64,000 bases of DNA. It comes from Pandoraea pneumonica (GTDB taxonomy: Bacteria; Pseudomonadota; Gammaproteobacteria; Burkholderiales; Burkholderiaceae). The stretch covers positions 558,001-622,000 of the forward strand of contig NZ_CABPSK010000001.1 of the NCBI RefSeq assembly GCF_902459645.1. Direction: 5' to 3'. The notes beneath the pieces were generated by a model that saw only the letters and a list, made by a program, of their open reading frames with translations, made no database searches and was not told where the DNA came from. Shown piece by piece: positions 8,655 to 16,927 of the stretch. The translations under genes were made by a program, and so were the position numbers. Numbering within the stretch: position 1 is the first letter of the stretch; each line of letters begins with the position of its first letter.

Positions 8655-9422
8655 ATGCAAAACATGACCTATCCCCATCTGCGCGTGCGTGTCGACGACG
8701 GCATCGCGTATGTCGAACTCGACCGCGCCGACAAGCGCAACGCCCTGTGTAATGCCGCCATCGATTCGCTTGAAGCGGCATTCCGCGACTTCGACGACAG
8801 CGTGCGAGCGGTGGTGCTCACGGGGGCTGGCGAACACTTCTGCGCCGGACTCGATCTGGCGGAGAACAGCACACGCGACCCGCTCGACGTTCTGCGTGTT
8901 TCGCAGCGCTGGCACAAGGTGTTTCACGACATGCAGTTCGGCGGTCGCCCGATCGTGGCGGTGCTGCAAGGCGCGGTGATCGGCGGCGGCCTCGAACTCG
9001 CGCTGGCCGCCCATGTGCGCGTCATCGAGCGCAATGCCTTCTTCCAACTGCCCGAGGGCAAGCGCGGCATTTTTGTCGGCGGCGGTGCCTCGGTACGCGT
9101 CGCGCGTATTCTTGGCCCTGACCGGATGACGGAAATGATGCTGACCGGCCGCCGCTACGACGCCGTGGACGGCGAACGGCTCGGCCTCGGTCACTATCTG
9201 GTCGACGCAGGGGCGGGTCTCGCCCTTGCCACGCAACTCGCCCGCGAGACAGCGGCTAATAGCCCGCTGTCGAACTGGGCGACGATTCACGCGCTCTCGC
9301 GCATTCACGATATGTCGATGGCCGACGGCTTATTCACCGAGTCGGTCACCAGTGCACTGATGCTGGCCACCCCCGAAGCGCGCGATCGCATGGAGCGGTT
9401 TCTTGGGGGCACCCAGCGCTGA
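8655..9422 (+). CDS. Enoyl-CoA hydratase/isomerase (crotonase) family protein
   Basis: This 255-residue crotonase-fold protein has the first oxyanion-hole segment HFCAGLDLAE (about 61-70) and the second, GAVIGGGLELALAAH (about 106-120). It probably hydrates an unsaturated acyl-CoA made by the acyl-CoA ligase at the end of the same operon. A GGAG sits at 8648-8651; ATG 8655 is close to it and ATG 8664 is the alternative. A TTG at 8646 overlaps the ribosome site and is unlikely. It is the first gene of the putative operon; the exact substrate is unknown. Confidence 0.88.
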   Translation: MQNMTYPHLRVRVDDGIAYVELDRADKRNALCNAAIDSLEAAFRDFDDSVRAVVLTGAGEHFCAGLDLAENSTRDPLDVLRVSQRWHKVFHDMQFGGRPIVAVLQGAVIGGGLELALAAHVRVIERNAFFQLPEGKRGIFVGGGASVRVARILGPDRMTEMMLTGRRYDAVDGERLGLGHYLVDAGAGLALATQLARETAANSPLSNWATIHALSRIHDMSMADGLFTESVTSALMLATPEARDRMERFLGGTQR

Positions 9423-9466
9423 CATGGGGCGTATGCGCAGGGTCCGGACCGAACGAAATTCAGGAG

Positions 9467-10399
9467 ATGAACGTGAAATACGACAGCATTGAACAGGTCG
9501 CCGTCATCGGCACCGGCGTCATCGGTGCGAGTTGGGCGGCTTACTTCCTCTCGCGCGGCTTGCGCGTCACTGCATGGGACCCGGCCCCGGGGGCTCGCGA
9601 GCGCTTACGCGAGACGGTCGATGCCCACTGGCCGACGCTGGTACGCATGGGCCTCACTGCCGATGCCTCGCGCGACTCGTTGACGTTCCACGACACGCTC
9701 GAAGGCGCGTTGCAAGGCGCTCACTTCGTTCAAGAGAGCGGTCCCGAGCGTGAAGACCTGAAGCAGGATCTTTTCCGCCGGATGGACGCGGCACTGCCGC
9801 CGTCGGTGGTGATCGCATCGAGTTCTTCCGGGCTGCTGATGAGCCGCGTGCAGTCGGTGTGCGAGCACCCGGGGCGCGTGGTGTTGGGCCATCCGTTCAA
9901 TCCGCCGCATCTGATTCCGCTGGTGGAAGTTATCGGCGGCGAGCAATCGTCGCCCGATGCCATCGCGAGCGCAATGCAGTTCTATCTCGCCATCGGCAAG
10001 CGGCCCATTCACGTGCGCAAAGAGGTCAAGGGCCACATTGCCAATCGCTTGCAGGCAGCGCTCTGGCGCGAGGCGATTCATCTGGTCGATACCGGCGTGG
10101 CATCGGTGGCCGATATCGACGACGCCATCGCCTACGGCCCCGGCTTGCGCTGGGCGGCGTTCGGTCCGTTCCTGAATCTGCACCTCTCTGGCGGCGCGGG
10201 CGGCATCGGGCATCTGCTCGACCATCTCGGCCCGCCCATCGAGTCGTGGTGGGCCGATCTCGGCGCACCGACGCTCACGGACGAGCTCAAAGCGCGCATC
10301 GTGGCCGGTGTCGACGCTGAGCTTGCCGGGCGCGGTAACGCACGTATCGAAGCGCAACGCGACGCCGTCATTCTCGGCATTCTCGCGAACAAGCCGTAA
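9467..10399 (+). CDS. 3-hydroxyacyl-CoA dehydrogenase family protein
   Basis: This 310-residue NAD-dependent dehydrogenase begins with a Rossmann motif (VAVIGTGVIGASWAAYF). It carries SSSSGLLMS and GHPFNPPHLIPLVEV, the hallmarks of the single-domain HAD/lambda-crystallin/L-carnitine dehydrogenase group. It likely oxidises a 3-hydroxyacyl intermediate to the 3-keto form used by the next gene product. AGGAG abuts ATG 9467 directly, so the true start may be the GTG at 9473 with a six-base spacer. A carnitine dehydrogenase role is possible from the family but is not supported by the aromatic-type ligase in the operon. Confidence 0.88.
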   Translation: MNVKYDSIEQVAVIGTGVIGASWAAYFLSRGLRVTAWDPAPGARERLRETVDAHWPTLVRMGLTADASRDSLTFHDTLEGALQGAHFVQESGPEREDLKQDLFRRMDAALPPSVVIASSSSGLLMSRVQSVCEHPGRVVLGHPFNPPHLIPLVEVIGGEQSSPDAIASAMQFYLAIGKRPIHVRKEVKGHIANRLQAALWREAIHLVDTGVASVADIDDAIAYGPGLRWAAFGPFLNLHLSGGAGGIGHLLDHLGPPIESWWADLGAPTLTDELKARIVAGVDAELAGRGNARIEAQRDAVILGILANKP

Positions 10400-10486
10400 G
10401 GCACCTGTCACAGGTCATTCGTCGTCGGGGAAGCGGCGGGGGTGGTGTCAATCCGCCCTCGCGCACCTACACCTCAGGAGACAAGC

Positions 10487-11407
10487 ATGAGCAAACCGAA
10501 GGTCATCGTCACCATCGCGCCCACGGGCGGCATGGCATACAAGTCGCAAAACCCGCATCTGCCCACGCAACCCGACGAAATCGCGCGCGACGTCTACGAC
10601 TGCTACAACGCGGGGGCCAGCGTCGTCGCCATTCACGCACGACGCCCGGGCGACGATGGCGCGACGTGCGATCCGGCGATCTATCGCGACATCAATCGCC
10701 GTATTCGCGACAAGTGCGACATCGTCATCAACAACTCCACCGGCGGCGGCGTGCACGGCGACATGATCGGCCAGCGCGACAGCGGCTACTGGGAGATTCT
10801 CTGGGAGGAGCGTCTGAAGGGCATGGACGCCGGGGCCGAGATGTGCACGCTCGACGCCACCACCATCATTGCGAGCTTCGGTGGCAAAGAACTGCTGATG
10901 CACACATCGCCCGAGCGCTCTAAGCACCTCGCGATCGAGATGAAAAAACGCGGCATCAAGCCGGAGTGGGAAGTGTTCAGCCCGACGCACATCGTGCAGG
11001 ACTTGGCGACGCTCACCGCTGCCGGGTTCGACGACGAGCCGTTCTTCGTCAATTTGGTGCTGGGGGTGCATCGCGGCTTCCAGAACGCCATGCCGTACAC
11101 GCCGCGTGTGTTGCAGTCGATGGTCGATCTCTTGCCCAAGGGCAGCATTTTCTGCGTGAGCGGCATCGGCCCGGCACAACTGCCGTCGGCGATGAACTCG
11201 CTGCTGCTCGGCGGTCACGTGCGCGTGGGGCTGGAAGACAACCTGTATTACGAACAAGGTGTGCTGGCGACGAACCAGCAACTGACCGAGCGCATCGTGC
11301 GCTTGGTGCGCGAGATGGGCTATGAGCCAGCGACGCCTGCCGAAGCGCGGGAAATCATGGGTCTGCCGCGTAATCGCGAAGTGCTGCCGGAGTTTGCTGT
11401 GCGTTGA
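10487..11407 (+). CDS. BKACE (DUF849) beta-keto acid cleavage enzyme
   Basis: This 306-residue TIM-barrel protein of the 3-keto-5-aminohexanoate cleavage family condenses a beta-keto acid with acetyl-CoA, giving acetoacetate and a shortened acyl-CoA. Recognisable elements are [10 protein letters not shown], the [11 protein letters not shown] segment with the metal-binding His, NNSTGGG, and the C-terminal [14 protein letters not shown] 10487 has a CAGGAG site six bases upstream. It follows a hydratase and a 3-hydroxyacyl dehydrogenase, so it could perform the final chain cleavage in this pathway. The substrate of this subfamily cannot be read by eye. Confidence 0.9.
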   Translation: MSKPKVIVTIAPTGGMAYKSQNPHLPTQPDEIARDVYDCYNAGASVVAIHARRPGDDGATCDPAIYRDINRRIRDKCDIVINNSTGGGVHGDMIGQRDSGYWEILWEERLKGMDAGAEMCTLDATTIIASFGGKELLMHTSPERSKHLAIEMKKRGIKPEWEVFSPTHIVQDLATLTAAGFDDEPFFVNLVLGVHRGFQNAMPYTPRVLQSMVDLLPKGSIFCVSGIGPAQLPSAMNSLLLGGHVRVGLEDNLYYEQGVLATNQQLTERIVRLVREMGYEPATPAEAREIMGLPRNREVLPEFAVR

Positions 11408-11468
11408 TCGACGCTCGCGCGTCGCAAGCTGTACGGCCCCAAAAATACAAGACAAGGAGACATGTCAC

Positions 11469-12686
11469 ATGGCGGCAAACAGGTTCACACGCAGTTTCAC
11501 GTCGTCGTTGCGCTCGGTGAGTTTGCGATCGGCAACCTCGGCACTTTCAGCGCTCTCGGTGCTCTCCATTTGCGCCGCGGTGCTGATGGCACCGTCACCG
11601 GCGCGGGCACAGCAGGGCGCCGTCACCATCGGCGTGACGTTATCGACGACGGGGCCGGGCGCGTCGCTGGGCATTCCCGAAAAGCAGGCGATCAGCATGT
11701 TGCCGCAGACGCTGGGCGGTTTGCCTGCGCGCTACGTCGTGCTCGACGATGCCACCGATCCCACGATGGCGACGAAGAACGCGCGCCGTCTTGCGACCGA
11801 AGATAAAGCCGATGCGATCATCGGCTCGTCCACCACACCGGCGTGTCTGGCCGTGGCGGCCGTCGCACTCGACACGCGCACGCCGCAACTGGGGCTGTGC
11901 CCGTTCGTGCCGAGCGCGGCGCAAATGCGCTATGTGTTCTCGCTACCGCAATCGGTGGCGGTGATGGCCGATGCCGTGCTCGACGACATGAAGGCGCACA
12001 AGGTCAAGACGCTCGGCTTCATCGGCTTCTCCGATTCGTACGGCGAGGCGTGGTTGAAGGACATTCAGGCACGGGCAGCGGCACGGCAGATTCAGGTCGC
12101 GCCGGTCGAGCGCTACGGCCGTAGCGATCAGTCGGTGACCGCGCAGGTGCTTAAGTTGCAGGCCGCCAATGTCGACGCGGTGATCGTCGCCGCGAGCGGA
12201 ACGCCCGGCGCGTTGCCGATGAGCACGTTGCGAGAGCGCGGCTACAAAGGGCGCATTTACCAGACGCACGGCGTCGCCAACAACGACTTTCTGCGTGTGG
12301 CGGGCAAGAGTGCGGAGGGTGTGATCTTGCCGGTGGGCAACATCCTCGTGGCCGAACAGTTGCCGGGCAGTCATCCGGGCAAGGCCGTCGCAACCGACTT
12401 TGCCAAGCGATACGAAGCGCAGTACGGCGCCGGGTCGCGCAATTTGTTCGCGGGCTATGCCTACGACGCTTATCTGGTGCTCGATCATGCCGTCGCGATT
12501 GCCGCTAAACAGGCGCAGCCGGGCACGCAAGCGTTCCGCGACGCACTGGTCACCGCCATCGAGCAGACGAAAGGGCTGGCCGCCACGCACGGCATGATCA
12601 ACATCAACGCACAAGACCACTCGGCTTATGGCGAAGACGGTCGCGTGCTCGTTACGGTGAAGGGCGGCAAGTGGACCATCGACTAA
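11469..12686 (+). CDS. Branched-chain amino acid-type ABC transporter substrate-binding protein
   Basis: This 405-residue periplasmic binding protein of the LivK/Peripla_BP_6 type has a long signal peptide ending at SPARAQ. Mature motifs include VTIGVTLSTTGPGASLGIPE, IIGSSTTPACLAVA and FIGFSDSYGEAW. The family often binds aromatic acids as well as amino acids. AAGGAG lies nine bases before ATG 11469. No permease or ATPase gene accompanies it here, so it must use components encoded elsewhere, or act in sensing. Confidence 0.9.
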   Translation: MAANRFTRSFTSSLRSVSLRSATSALSALSVLSICAAVLMAPSPARAQQGAVTIGVTLSTTGPGASLGIPEKQAISMLPQTLGGLPARYVVLDDATDPTMATKNARRLATEDKADAIIGSSTTPACLAVAAVALDTRTPQLGLCPFVPSAAQMRYVFSLPQSVAVMADAVLDDMKAHKVKTLGFIGFSDSYGEAWLKDIQARAAARQIQVAPVERYGRSDQSVTAQVLKLQAANVDAVIVAASGTPGALPMSTLRERGYKGRIYQTHGVANNDFLRVAGKSAEGVILPVGNILVAEQLPGSHPGKAVATDFAKRYEAQYGAGSRNLFAGYAYDAYLVLDHAVAIAAKQAQPGTQAFRDALVTAIEQTKGLAATHGMININAQDHSAYGEDGRVLVTVKGGKWTID

Positions 12687-12700
12687 ACGGCGGAGGCAAC

Positions 12701-14545
12701 ATGGGGACGGCACTGCGGCGTCTCGCCACGCCCGATATCGAACGGGAGATGCGCGCCGACGGGAGCTTCGTGATCCGCTCGCGCGCCACGCTCGGCGAGT
12801 TTTCGCGCAGCCCGGCCGATTGGCTGGTGCAATGGGCCGAGCGCACGCCGGAGGCCGTGTTCGTGGCGGAGCGCTGGCGCAGCCCCGACGCGGGCACCGG
12901 CTTGTGGCGGCGCGTGACCTACCGCGAAGCGCTTGCGGCGGCGCGTGGCATCGGTCAGGCGTTGCTCGATATGGACGTACCGCGCGAGCAGCCGGTTGTC
13001 ATTCTCTCGGACAACAGCGTGAACCATGCGCTGTTGGTACTGGGCGCGATGATGGCCGGGCGGCAGACAGCGATTGTGTCTTCCGCGTACTCGCGCGTGG
13101 CTCGCGATATGAGCAAGTTGCACGGCATTCTCGCGCGGCTCGACCCGGCGTTGGTCTATGTCGAAGATGGCGAGACGTATGCCCGAGCCCTCGATGGCGC
13201 GCCGATTCGCTGCCCCGTGGCCGCCACACATAACGTGCGCGATGGCTGGCTGTCGTTCGATGCGCTAGCCGAAACGCCTGCAACGCCCGCGCTCGACGCG
13301 GCCTTCGCACAAGTGACGCCCGACGATACGGCCAAGCTGCTGCTGACGTCGGGCTCGACCGGCAAGCCGAAGATCGTCGTCAACACGCACCGCATGCTCG
13401 CTGCGAATCAGCAGATGATCGCGCAGTGCTGGCAGTTCATCGACAACGCGGCCCCGGTGGTGGTGGACTGGCTGCCGTGGAGTCACACGTTCGGGGCGAA
13501 TCACAACTTTCATATGGCGCTGCGCAACGGCGGGGCGTTCTACGTCGACGATGGCCGCCCGGTGCCCGAGTTGATCGGGCGTTCGGTCGAGAACCTTCGC
13601 GACGTTTCGCCGACGCTGCACTTCAACGTGCCCAAGGGGTTCGAGGCGCTGGCGCCGTATCTGGAAAGCGACGACGAATTCGCGGCGCGTTTCTTCGACC
13701 GTCTGCAAGTGTTGTTCTATGCGGCGGCGAGTCTGCCGCCTGCGGTGTGGCAGCGTTTCGAACGGCTCGCGGCGCGTCATTGCCGGGCGGGCAATGCACT
13801 GCCGTTCTTCACGTCGGCGTGGGGTGCGACCGAAACCGCGCCGCTCATTACGAGCGTGCATTTCCCGATTCCGGGGGCCGGAAACATCGGCGTGCCCGCA
13901 CCGGGCAACGAGCTCAAGTTCGTGCCTAACGGCGACAAGTTGGAAATGCGTGTGCGGGGTCCGTCGGTGTTTCGGCGCTACGCGGGCGATCCGCAGGCCA
14001 CGGCAGCCGCGTTCGACGAGGAGGGTTTCTATCGCACGGGCGACGCCGGGCGGCTGTGCGATGCGGCTGACCCGAATGCAGGCGTCATCTTCGATGGACG
14101 CGTGTCGGAAGACTTCAAGCTGACGAGCGGCACATGGGTGTCGGTCGGCGCGCTGCGCTTGCGTGCCGTGAGCGCGCTCGCCCCGTACGCGTCGGATGTC
14201 GTCATTGCCGGGCATGACCGCGACGAGATTGGGCTGCTGATTTTCCCGTCACCGGCGCTACGTCAGACGGCGGGCGACGCAACGGCACAGCACTCGGGGC
14301 AGACATTGGCGTCGCACGATGGCGTGCGTGCGTTAGTGGCGCAGGCGCTCGCCCAACTCGCCGAGGATGCCGGTACGTCGCAGCGCGCCGCGCGCGCCGC
14401 CATTCTTTCGTCGCCGCCGTCGTTGGAGCAGGGGGAAATTACCGACAAGGGTTACGTCAATCAGCGGGCGGTATTGAATCTGCGCGCCGACGACGTCGCG
14501 CGGCTGTATTCCGATTGCACGTCGGTCATTCGTCTGCCGGTCTGA
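12701..14545 (+). CDS. Feruloyl-CoA synthase-like AMP-forming acyl-CoA ligase
   Basis: This 614-residue ANL-superfamily ligase activates a carboxylic acid through an acyl-adenylate. The phosphate-binding loop LLLTSGSTGKPK lies at residues 213-224. The segment WLPWSHTFGANHNFHMAL is typical of feruloyl-CoA synthases, and the A5/A7 regions appear as SAWGATETAP and FYRTGDAG. A GGAGG site precedes ATG 12701. As last gene of the operon it would supply the CoA thioester for the hydratase, dehydrogenase and BKACE, pointing to a phenylpropanoid-like substrate. The lyase-type hydratase Ech and vanillin dehydrogenase of the classical ferulate route are not seen here. Confidence 0.85.
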   Translation: MGTALRRLATPDIEREMRADGSFVIRSRATLGEFSRSPADWLVQWAERTPEAVFVAERWRSPDAGTGLWRRVTYREALAAARGIGQALLDMDVPREQPVVILSDNSVNHALLVLGAMMAGRQTAIVSSAYSRVARDMSKLHGILARLDPALVYVEDGETYARALDGAPIRCPVAATHNVRDGWLSFDALAETPATPALDAAFAQVTPDDTAKLLLTSGSTGKPKIVVNTHRMLAANQQMIAQCWQFIDNAAPVVVDWLPWSHTFGANHNFHMALRNGGAFYVDDGRPVPELIGRSVENLRDVSPTLHFNVPKGFEALAPYLESDDEFAARFFDRLQVLFYAAASLPPAVWQRFERLAARHCRAGNALPFFTSAWGATETAPLITSVHFPIPGAGNIGVPAPGNELKFVPNGDKLEMRVRGPSVFRRYAGDPQATAAAFDEEGFYRTGDAGRLCDAADPNAGVIFDGRVSEDFKLTSGTWVSVGALRLRAVSALAPYASDVVIAGHDRDEIGLLIFPSPALRQTAGDATAQHSGQTLASHDGVRALVAQALAQLAEDAGTSQRAARAAILSSPPSLEQGEITDKGYVNQRAVLNLRADDVARLYSDCTSVIRLPV

Positions 14546-14591
14546 CGCAAGTCAGGCGCGGTCGGAGGAGATTGTTGGGGGAAGTGGGGCA

Positions 14592-14635
14592 GAAGCGGGA
14601 AAGAAGCGGGAAAGAAGCGGGAAAGAAGCGGGAAC
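14592..14635 (+). repeat. Four tandem copies of an 11-base unit
   Basis: GAAGCGGGAAA is repeated at 14592, 14603, 14614 and 14625 (the last copy ends in C), followed by a partial GAAGCG. It lies between the convergent ligase and MFS genes. Its period is not a multiple of three and it lies outside coding sequence, so it is a plausible slippage-variable repeat. Confidence 0.85.
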
Positions 14636-14645
14636 AGAAGCGACA

Positions 14646-14678
14646 GCGCGCCGACGGCAAGGATTACCGTCGGCGCGC
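14646..14678. terminator. 12-bp perfect stem between convergent genes
   Basis: GCGCGCCGACGG and its exact complement flank a nine-base loop, sited between the converging ligase and MFS genes. There is no U-tract, so it is either a strong transcript-end hairpin or a bidirectional terminator of a non-canonical type. Confidence 0.55.
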
Positions 14679-14699
14679 GAAGTCGCGTGGGGCACACGA

Positions 14700-15962
14700 T
14701 CAGGCTAATGCTTCGCCGTGACTCTCCGGCAAGAAGAAGTAGACGATGATGGCGGCGAGCAGGAAAAACCCGGCGGTCGCGCCAAGCGCAGCGCTCACAT
14801 TTTCACCGCGTGAGAGCAAACCGACGGCCGCAGGTGCCAGTGCGCTAGCGGCTCGGCCCGTGTTGTAGATGAAACCCTGCGCCGTGGCACGGACTTGCGT
14901 GGGGAACATCTCCGCGAAGGTCGGCGCAAAGCCGCTGTAAAAACCGGTGCCGAAGAACGCCACGACCGGCCCGAATGCGAGTAGCAGCATCGGCTCTCGA
15001 ATCGCCACGTAGAGCGGCACGGTGACCGCCGAGACGAGGAAGAACAGCAGGAACGACTTGCGGCAACCGATGCGGTCGGCGATATAGCCGAAGCAAATGA
15101 AGCCTGCCGCCGCACCGATCTGCATGATGACGATCCATGTCGTCGAGCGCATCAGGTCGAACCCCGGGCCGCCTTGATCGATTGGCGTGGACAGGTACGC
15201 GGGAATCCACGTGAACAAGCCCCAGTAACCGCACATCGCGGCCGCCGTGAAAGCGAGTCCGACGATGGTGCTGCGCGCATAGGGACCAAAAAGCATGCCG
15301 ATCGTCTGACCCAGCGTGAGACGCACGCGTTGTTCGCGCCAGATGGCCGGCTCTTCCACATGGCGGCGCACCCAGAAGGCGAGCACTGTCGGCAAAAGAC
15401 CGAAGGCAAACACCCAGCGCCAGCCGAAGTGGGGCAGGATCACCGCCGCGACGATAGCCGCCACCGCATACCCCACGGCGAACGCGCTCTGCACCCACGC
15501 CATCACTTTGGCGCGGTGCTCGGCAGGCCACGTTTCGGTAATCAACGCGGCACCCGCCGACCACTCGCCACCGATGCCCAGACCCAGCAGAAAGCGGAAC
15601 ACGAGCAGTTGCGTGACGGAATCGGCGAAACCACACAACGCCGTGCCGATGGAGTAGCACAGAATCGAGAGAATCATCGAGCGCGTGCGGCCAATGCGGT
15701 CGGCAAGAAAGCCGAAGAACAGCCCGCCGAATGCTGTCGCCAGCAACGTGAGCGACGCGATCATCCCCGCCACGCCCTTGTCGAAGTGCAGATCGACGCT
15801 GATGTAGCGAATCACCATCGCAAACAACATCAGATCCATGATGTCGAGCATCCAGCCGATGTAGGCCGATCCGAATGCTCGCCATTGCGCCGGGCTCGCG
15901 CCGCGATACCACGCCCGGCCCGCTGCGCCCGCCGGTTTGAGGGCGGTCGTACCAGTGTCCAT
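14700..15962 (-). CDS. MFS transporter (sugar/aromatic acid:H+ symporter type)
   Basis: This 420-residue major facilitator protein has about 12 membrane helices. The loop 2-3 signature GFLADRIGRTRSM and the corresponding C-half loop GYIADRIGCRKSF are both visible, along with LGLGIGGEWSAGAALI of metabolite:H+ symporters. ATG 15962 has AAGGAG seven bases upstream; an earlier in-frame ATG would overlap that site. It is divergent from a cupin gene, with two identical-type palindromes between them, and an IclR regulator lies beyond. It probably imports an organic acid. Confidence 0.88.
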   Translation of the reverse strand: MDTGTTALKPAGAAGRAWYRGASPAQWRAFGSAYIGWMLDIMDLMLFAMVIRYISVDLHFDKGVAGMIASLTLLATAFGGLFFGFLADRIGRTRSMILSILCYSIGTALCGFADSVTQLLVFRFLLGLGIGGEWSAGAALITETWPAEHRAKVMAWVQSAFAVGYAVAAIVAAVILPHFGWRWVFAFGLLPTVLAFWVRRHVEEPAIWREQRVRLTLGQTIGMLFGPYARSTIVGLAFTAAAMCGYWGLFTWIPAYLSTPIDQGGPGFDLMRSTTWIVIMQIGAAAGFICFGYIADRIGCRKSFLLFFLVSAVTVPLYVAIREPMLLLAFGPVVAFFGTGFYSGFAPTFAEMFPTQVRATAQGFIYNTGRAASALAPAAVGLLSRGENVSAALGATAGFFLLAAIIVYFFLPESHGEALA

Positions 15963-16004
15963 TCTTGTCTCCTTCATGGAACCCATCCTATTGTTATTCC
16001 TCGT

Positions 16005-16021
16005 GTATCGACTATCGATAC
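16005..16021. promoter_or_regulatory. Operator-like palindrome 1 (MFS side)
   Basis: GTATCGACTATCGATAC is a near-perfect dyad 43 bases before the MFS start. It matches the second site at 16101 in 15 of 17 positions. The likely ligand is the IclR-family regulator encoded just downstream. Confidence 0.6.
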
Positions 16022-16100
16022 CAATGGGAATAATTTCGTTTGAATGTTAGCAGGTCATTGCGAAGCGGTGTCTTCTGGTAAACCATAAATAGTGCTTTGC

Positions 16101-16117
16101 GTATCGATGATCGATAC
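16101..16117. promoter_or_regulatory. Operator-like palindrome 2 (cupin side)
   Basis: GTATCGAT-G-ATCGATAC is a perfect 8-1-8 dyad, 96 bases from site 1 in the same divergent promoter region. A third, different dyad follows immediately. Confidence 0.65.
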
Positions 16118-16120
16118 TCT

Positions 16121-16141
16121 GTGTCGAGATTGTCTCGACAC
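16121..16141. promoter_or_regulatory. Perfect 9-3-9 inverted repeat
   Basis: GTGTCGAGA-TTG-TCTCGACAC lies four bases after operator-like site 2 and about 80 bases before the cupin gene. It could be a further regulator site or a 5' leader hairpin. Confidence 0.5.
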
Positions 16142-16219
16142 ATCGGTCCGTCGAGATTCGGAAGCCTTTGATGCCGCGCAGGCATGTCGTCCTGCGGGCG
16201 GGTTTTAGGAGATTGAGAA

Positions 16220-16897
16220 GTGAAGCCGTTTCAATTGCGTTTGTATGAAGATGTCATCGCCCCCAACCACGCACCGGTTTATTTGCCGTCGGCGCGCCGG
16301 GCGATCTATGTGGTGCGTGGCGATGTGGCGATCGAATTCGATACTGGGGCGCAGCATCACGTCGCACAAACTGCGTGGCTGGGCGAGGACAATGTTGCCC
16401 TCGTCGCGGGTAGCGAAGGGGCGACGTTGTGGCGTTGGGAACTGATGTCGGGCGACGCGCCCACGTCCGGCGAGATCGCTTGCGCACCGGGTGCGTCGTC
16501 GACGCTGAAGCTCGCAGCACCGATTGAATTGGACCCGCGCCAACACTGGCTCATGCGTTGCGACAAGGTACAATTCCCCCCCGGCGGCGTCGCGCATACG
16601 CACGTGCATCAGGGGCCCGGCGTGCGATGCACGCTCGAAGGCGAGATCACGATCGAGACACTCGGCGCATCGCACACTCACGGGCCGGGCGAGGCGTGGC
16701 TCGAACTGGGGCACGCGCCCGTGCTGGCGCCGACGACCGAGGCACGGGACACGACGTTTATCCGTTGCTTCATCCTGCCGCGTGCGTGTCGCAATCGGAG
16801 TTCGATTCGTTACGTGCACGCTGAGGATGCGAACAAGAACAAGCCGCAGCGCTACCACGTATTCGGCGAGCGTTTCATCTCGCTCGACGCGCAGTAG
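16220..16897 (+). CDS. Cupin-domain protein of unknown function
   Basis: This 225-residue protein is probably bicupin. The N-half has RAIYVVRGDVAIEFDTG. The C-half has PPGGVAHTHVHQGPGVRCTLEGEI followed by HGPGEAWLELG, which fits cupin motif 1 and motif 2 with a His cluster at about residues 129-133. The start is GTG 16220 with AGGAG eight bases upstream. It is divergent from the MFS carrier and followed by the IclR regulator, so it may modify the carrier's substrate or a catabolite. I do not recognise a specific enzyme. Confidence 0.75.
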   Translation: MKPFQLRLYEDVIAPNHAPVYLPSARRAIYVVRGDVAIEFDTGAQHHVAQTAWLGEDNVALVAGSEGATLWRWELMSGDAPTSGEIACAPGASSTLKLAAPIELDPRQHWLMRCDKVQFPPGGVAHTHVHQGPGVRCTLEGEITIETLGASHTHGPGEAWLELGHAPVLAPTTEARDTTFIRCFILPRACRNRSSIRYVHAEDANKNKPQRYHVFGERFISLDAQ

Positions 16898-16927
16898 CCG
16901 CTAGGCGACAGTGACAAAGGACATGCA

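Noticed and set aside
14592-14635. Tandem repeats considered as a CRISPR array
   Set aside because: The unit is only 11 bases and contiguous, with no spacers; it is a simple tandem repeat.
15174-16043. 290-codon open frame opposite the MFS gene, running into its promoter
   Set aside because: No ribosome site, no recognisable domain, and overlaps a strongly supported carrier gene and its operator.
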